DNA of 48,698 bases from an uncultured Mediterraneibacter sp. (GTDB taxonomy: Bacteria; Bacillota; Clostridia; Lachnospirales; Lachnospiraceae), in assembly GCF_934309415.1 (NCBI RefSeq), contig NZ_CAKRDI010000022.1:1-48698 (forward strand). Reading direction: 5' to 3'. Below the pieces are notes generated by a model. The model did not search any database, had not been told where the DNA came from, and saw nothing but the letters and a program-made list of their open reading frames with translations. Positions 46,258 through 48,698 of this stretch are shown piece after piece. How positions within the stretch are numbered: position 1 is the first letter of the stretch; each line of letters opens with the position of its first letter. Position numbers and translations under genes: made by a program.

Positions 46258-46280
46258 CCGGTCACGGTCTCCGTAACCGG
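46258..46280. promoter_or_regulatory. GC-rich dyad upstream of dnaG
   Basis: CCGGTCACGG-TCT-CCGTAACCGG pairs with one mismatch, 26 bp upstream of the dnaG start. It may be an operator or leader hairpin; no T-run follows. Confidence 0.4.
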
Positions 46281-46381
46281 CAGCTAAAGAATACTCTATT
46301 TTTTATATTCGACAAAACCTTTCTGTTTCCTTTATTTTTTTGTTTCTTTTTTTATTTTTTCTTTTATCCTGTACTCAGTCT

Positions 46382-46416
46382 GTTACTGTTCACTCCCATG
46401 TCAATCACTCCGCACC
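46382..46416. mobile_element. 35-bp truncated GTTACTG-family element with 8-bp target duplication
   Basis: It begins with the left terminus GTTACTGTTCACTCCCATG and carries the first arm of the adjacent stem, then stops. The right terminal repeat is absent. It is still flanked by CTCAGTCT on both sides (46374-46381 and 46417-46424), and the ppk2 stop codon lies in the right copy. Confidence 0.8.
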
Positions 46417-46417
46417 C

Positions 46418-47962
46418 TCAGTCTTTTTTCAAGGCATGTTCCAGAGCCTTGACAACTGTCTCCAAGACTTTGATTCGCGCATAGTATTTATTGTTTCCTT
46501 CTACAATGATCCATGGAGCATACTCTGTGGAAGTGCGGATCAGCATCTCATTAACTGCTTCTTCGTACTGATCCCATTTTTCTCTGTTTCTCCAGTCTTC
46601 CTCTGTGATCTTCCACTGTTTTTCCGGGTTCTGCTGTCTCTCTTTAAACCGGCGTTCCTGCTCGTCCTTGTCGATCTGCATCCAGAATTTCAGGATCACG
46701 GCTCCTGCATCATACAGGTCACGTTCCATCTGGTTGATTTCTTTGTAAGCCCTCTTCCATTCCGCTTCTGTACAGAATCCTTCGATTCTCTCTACCATAA
46801 CCCTTCCATACCAGGTGCGGTCAAAGATCGCCACATGTCCGTCTTTCGGCATGTTCTTCCAGAATCTCCACAGATAATGATGCGCTTTTTCAATGTCGTT
46901 TGGTGATGCTGTTGGATTTACGACAAAACCTCTCGGGTCCATCTTTGCAGTAAGACGCTTGATGGCACCGCCTTTGCCGCCTGCATCCCAGCCTTCAAAT
47001 GCAAGTACCACCGGGATTCGTTTGCGATAGATTTCCCCGTGAAGCTCGTCAATCCGTTTCTGCAGTTTCTTTAATTTCTTCTCATATTCTGGTTTGTCAT
47101 ATTTTAAAGACAGATCAACTTTTGATAACGTAGATACCTGTAATTCTTTTAAAATATCCTGTGTCACTTTATCATTTGAAAGATCTGTATTTTTTGATTC
47201 CCTTTCATTTTGGCTGATTTCGTTCTGTTCATTTGCATTTAGTTTCTTTTCTTCCCGCTTCACTGCCTCTTCCAGTGCACAGACTACGATCGTATAGATC
47301 TTCACCGTTGCAAATCTGCAGTCCATAGCCTCTACGATCTTCCACGGAGCATATTCTGTATCGGTCTGGAAAAGCATCTCTTCCATCATGGCCGTGTATT
47401 CAGCAAACTTTGCGTTACGCTCACGATCTCCCTGAGACACTCTCCAGGCAGTCTCTTTCTTACTGGACAGACTGTCAAATCGTTTCTTTTGTTCTTTCTG
47501 ATTGATGTCGAGAAACAGTTTGATGATCACTGTTCCATCTTCTGTCAGTTGTTCTTCAAATGCATTGATGGAACGAAATGCCGCCGGAATTTCTTTTTCT
47601 TTGGTTCGTTTTTCAAACCGGTCGATCAGGACTCTCCGGTACCAGCTTCCGTCAAAGATTGCAATTTTCCCTTTTTCCGGTGTTTTCGTCCAGAAGCGCC
47701 ACAGGAAGGGATGCATTCGCTCTTCCTCTGTTTCATTTTTGATCGGATAGACCTGGAATCCGCGTGGATCCATGCTCTGGATCAGCCGTCCGATCCTGCC
47801 GCCCTTTCCTGCCGCTCCGTAGCCTTCAAACACGATCATAACAGGAATCCCAAGTCGCTTACATTCCCGCTGCAGTGCACCCAGTTTTGCTTCCAGTGTC
47901 GGCATCTTTGTTTTATATTCTTCTTTGGACATCTTTTTGGTTAAATCTACTTTCTCCAACAT
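46418..47962 (-). CDS. Polyphosphate:AMP phosphotransferase, tandem PPK2 domains
   Basis: 514 residues with two PPK2 domains. Domain 1 has FEGYGAAGKGGRIGRL (about 45-60) and MDPRGFQVYP. Domain 2 has FEGWDAGGKGGAIKRL (about 322-337) and MDPRGFVVNP. The second motif region reads IFDRTWYGRVMVERIEGF in domain 2 but IFDGSWYRRVLIDRFEKR in domain 1, so domain 2 looks more canonical. Two-domain PPK2 enzymes typically make ADP from AMP and polyphosphate. An Asn/Glu-rich linker joins the domains at about 240-268. It is a single gene with mobile elements on both sides. Confidence 0.9.
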   Translation of the reverse strand: MLEKVDLTKKMSKEEYKTKMPTLEAKLGALQRECKRLGIPVMIVFEGYGAAGKGGRIGRLIQSMDPRGFQVYPIKNETEEERMHPFLWRFWTKTPEKGKIAIFDGSWYRRVLIDRFEKRTKEKEIPAAFRSINAFEEQLTEDGTVIIKLFLDINQKEQKKRFDSLSSKKETAWRVSQGDRERNAKFAEYTAMMEEMLFQTDTEYAPWKIVEAMDCRFATVKIYTIVVCALEEAVKREEKKLNANEQNEISQNERESKNTDLSNDKVTQDILKELQVSTLSKVDLSLKYDKPEYEKKLKKLQKRIDELHGEIYRKRIPVVLAFEGWDAGGKGGAIKRLTAKMDPRGFVVNPTASPNDIEKAHHYLWRFWKNMPKDGHVAIFDRTWYGRVMVERIEGFCTEAEWKRAYKEINQMERDLYDAGAVILKFWMQIDKDEQERRFKERQQNPEKQWKITEEDWRNREKWDQYEEAVNEMLIRTSTEYAPWIIVEGNNKYYARIKVLETVVKALEHALKKD

Positions 47963-47998
47963 CGTTTTTTCCTCCGTTTCCTGTTATGTTGTTGACAG

Positions 47999-48141
47999 GT
48001 TACTGTTCACTCCTATGTCAATCACTCCGCTGATTGACATGGAGGATGCACATATTGTCTTGAATGTATCTCGTCCATCGCCAAAGGCGATTTTAAATGA
48101 CGAGATACATTACTGTTTGCAGCTATGCCGTGAACAGTAAC
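47999..48141 (+). mobile_element. 143-bp multi-hairpin MITE-like element with 8-bp target duplication
   Basis: Flanked by perfect GTTGACAG repeats (47991-47998 and 48142-48149). The ends are GTTACTGTTCAC and GTGAACAGTAAC, with the same stems in the same order as at 34802-34944 and a 33-bp end hairpin at 48109-48141. It sits 37 bp upstream of the ppk2 start. Confidence 0.93.
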
Positions 48142-48149
48142 GTTGACAG

Positions 48150-48698
48150 GATACCGTAACCGCCAATTTTGGCATGGTCTATATCAGGCATCGTTTTACT
48201 GTTTCTGTGCTTTTTGTCTTATTTTTCCAGTATCTTTTCTTATTTTTTGTATATAATCATACCACATTGTGTTGTTTTTTATAATTAGTTTTGTGTATTT
48301 TTGTTTCTTTTATTAGATTTTATCTATACTTTTTTGCCTTTTTCTATATTATTAGTATTATATGTTACTATTGTTATATTTTATTCTATACAGATAGGTG
48401 ATATAATGATGAAACTATCCGAGTATGTTTTCAATACTCTCTGTACAACTCTCATCATGGTTTCTATATTTTCATGAGAGAATCTCCGATATATAATTAA
48501 AAAGGTTCTGAATAAAAAGCTCTGCAGACTGCAGCAAAGCAAGGATCCGGCTTACAAAATTCAGCCAAAGCTCTATATCATGGTGGTAAATTACAGAAGT
48601 ATCCGTTCAGTCATACCCGGAAGAAAGTCCAGCTAATAAATGTCAATAGATAAACAAAAAATATTTTTTGCCTAAAAAAGGGTAGACTTTTCCCTTGG
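48150..48698. other. AT-rich right end without a convincing gene
   Basis: Apart from the interrupted small frame listed at 48406-48636, nothing recognisable is present in these 549 bp. Confidence 0.6.
48406..48636 (+). pseudogene. Possible broken small ORF with in-frame TGA
   Basis: AGGTGATATA precedes two ATGs. The frame reads MMKLSEYVFNTLCTTLIMV to a TGA at codon 24 and then continues, open and with basic residues (KKVLNKKLCRLQQSKD), to TAA at 48634-48636. The first part could be a short hydrophobic peptide in its own right, or the whole a 76-codon gene broken by one stop. The family was not recognised, and chance remains likely. Confidence 0.25.

Overview
The window looks like a chromosome segment from a gut-type Clostridia, most likely a member of the Lachnospiraceae. 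The grounds are the dnaG-rpoD-trmK-nif3 order, strong AGGAGG-type ribosome sites, frequent GTG/TTG starts, a PotC-PotD fusion, a nucleoside kinase with a TGS domain, and sigma-A promoters. No tRNA, rRNA, CRISPR array or transposase gene was seen.

Layout. (a) 1-12710, all on the minus strand and visibly more AT-rich than the rest: a Wzx/Wzy surface-polysaccharide cluster. Transcription runs right to left: AP2-domain protein, TagA/CpsF transferase, two GT4 enzymes, two GT-A type transferases, a hexapeptide acetyltransferase, a GT11-like enzyme, Wzy, a membrane acyltransferase, a GT-D-like protein, a GT11 fucosyltransferase, Wzx, and a final reading frame that enters a (CAGAG)n repeat and leaves the window. 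(b) 12734-13148: a segment bounded by inverted 27-bp dyad sites and carrying one strong promoter that points away from the cluster. (c) 13371-19932, minus strand: gmd, fcl, manC, manA and a phosphohexomutase, a complete route from fructose-6-phosphate to GDP-L-fucose that would feed the fucosyltransferases. (d) 20236-22416: a small defence-like island (RloA/RloB, AbiL-like, plus an Rpn nuclease remnant). (e) 22665-30962, minus: an AraC regulator, serC-serA, and leuB-ilvD-ilvB. (f) 31338-34564, minus: an L,D-transpeptidase, tgt and yajC. (g) 35007-39864, plus: aroC overlapping a potA-potB-potCD polyamine transporter. (h) 40015-47962, minus: dnaG-rpoD-trmK-nif3, a nucleoside kinase and a double-domain PPK2.

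Three kinds of non-coding structure stand out. First, two independent phase-variation devices appear to act on the polysaccharide cluster: an apparently invertible promoter, seen here in the OFF orientation, and an in-frame pentanucleotide tract. Second, there is a family of tiny mobile palindromic elements with GTTACTGTT ends. Three copies are exactly 143 bp, two are 33 bp and one is 35 bp; five of the six are flanked by perfect 8-bp target duplications, and a seventh site looks like an excision footprint. Third, a separate family of hairpin elements sits immediately after the stop codons of manA and fcl.

Taken together the window suggests a host-associated bacterium that makes a fucosylated, acylated, switchable surface polysaccharide. 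All functional statements rest on motif reading; no database search was run.
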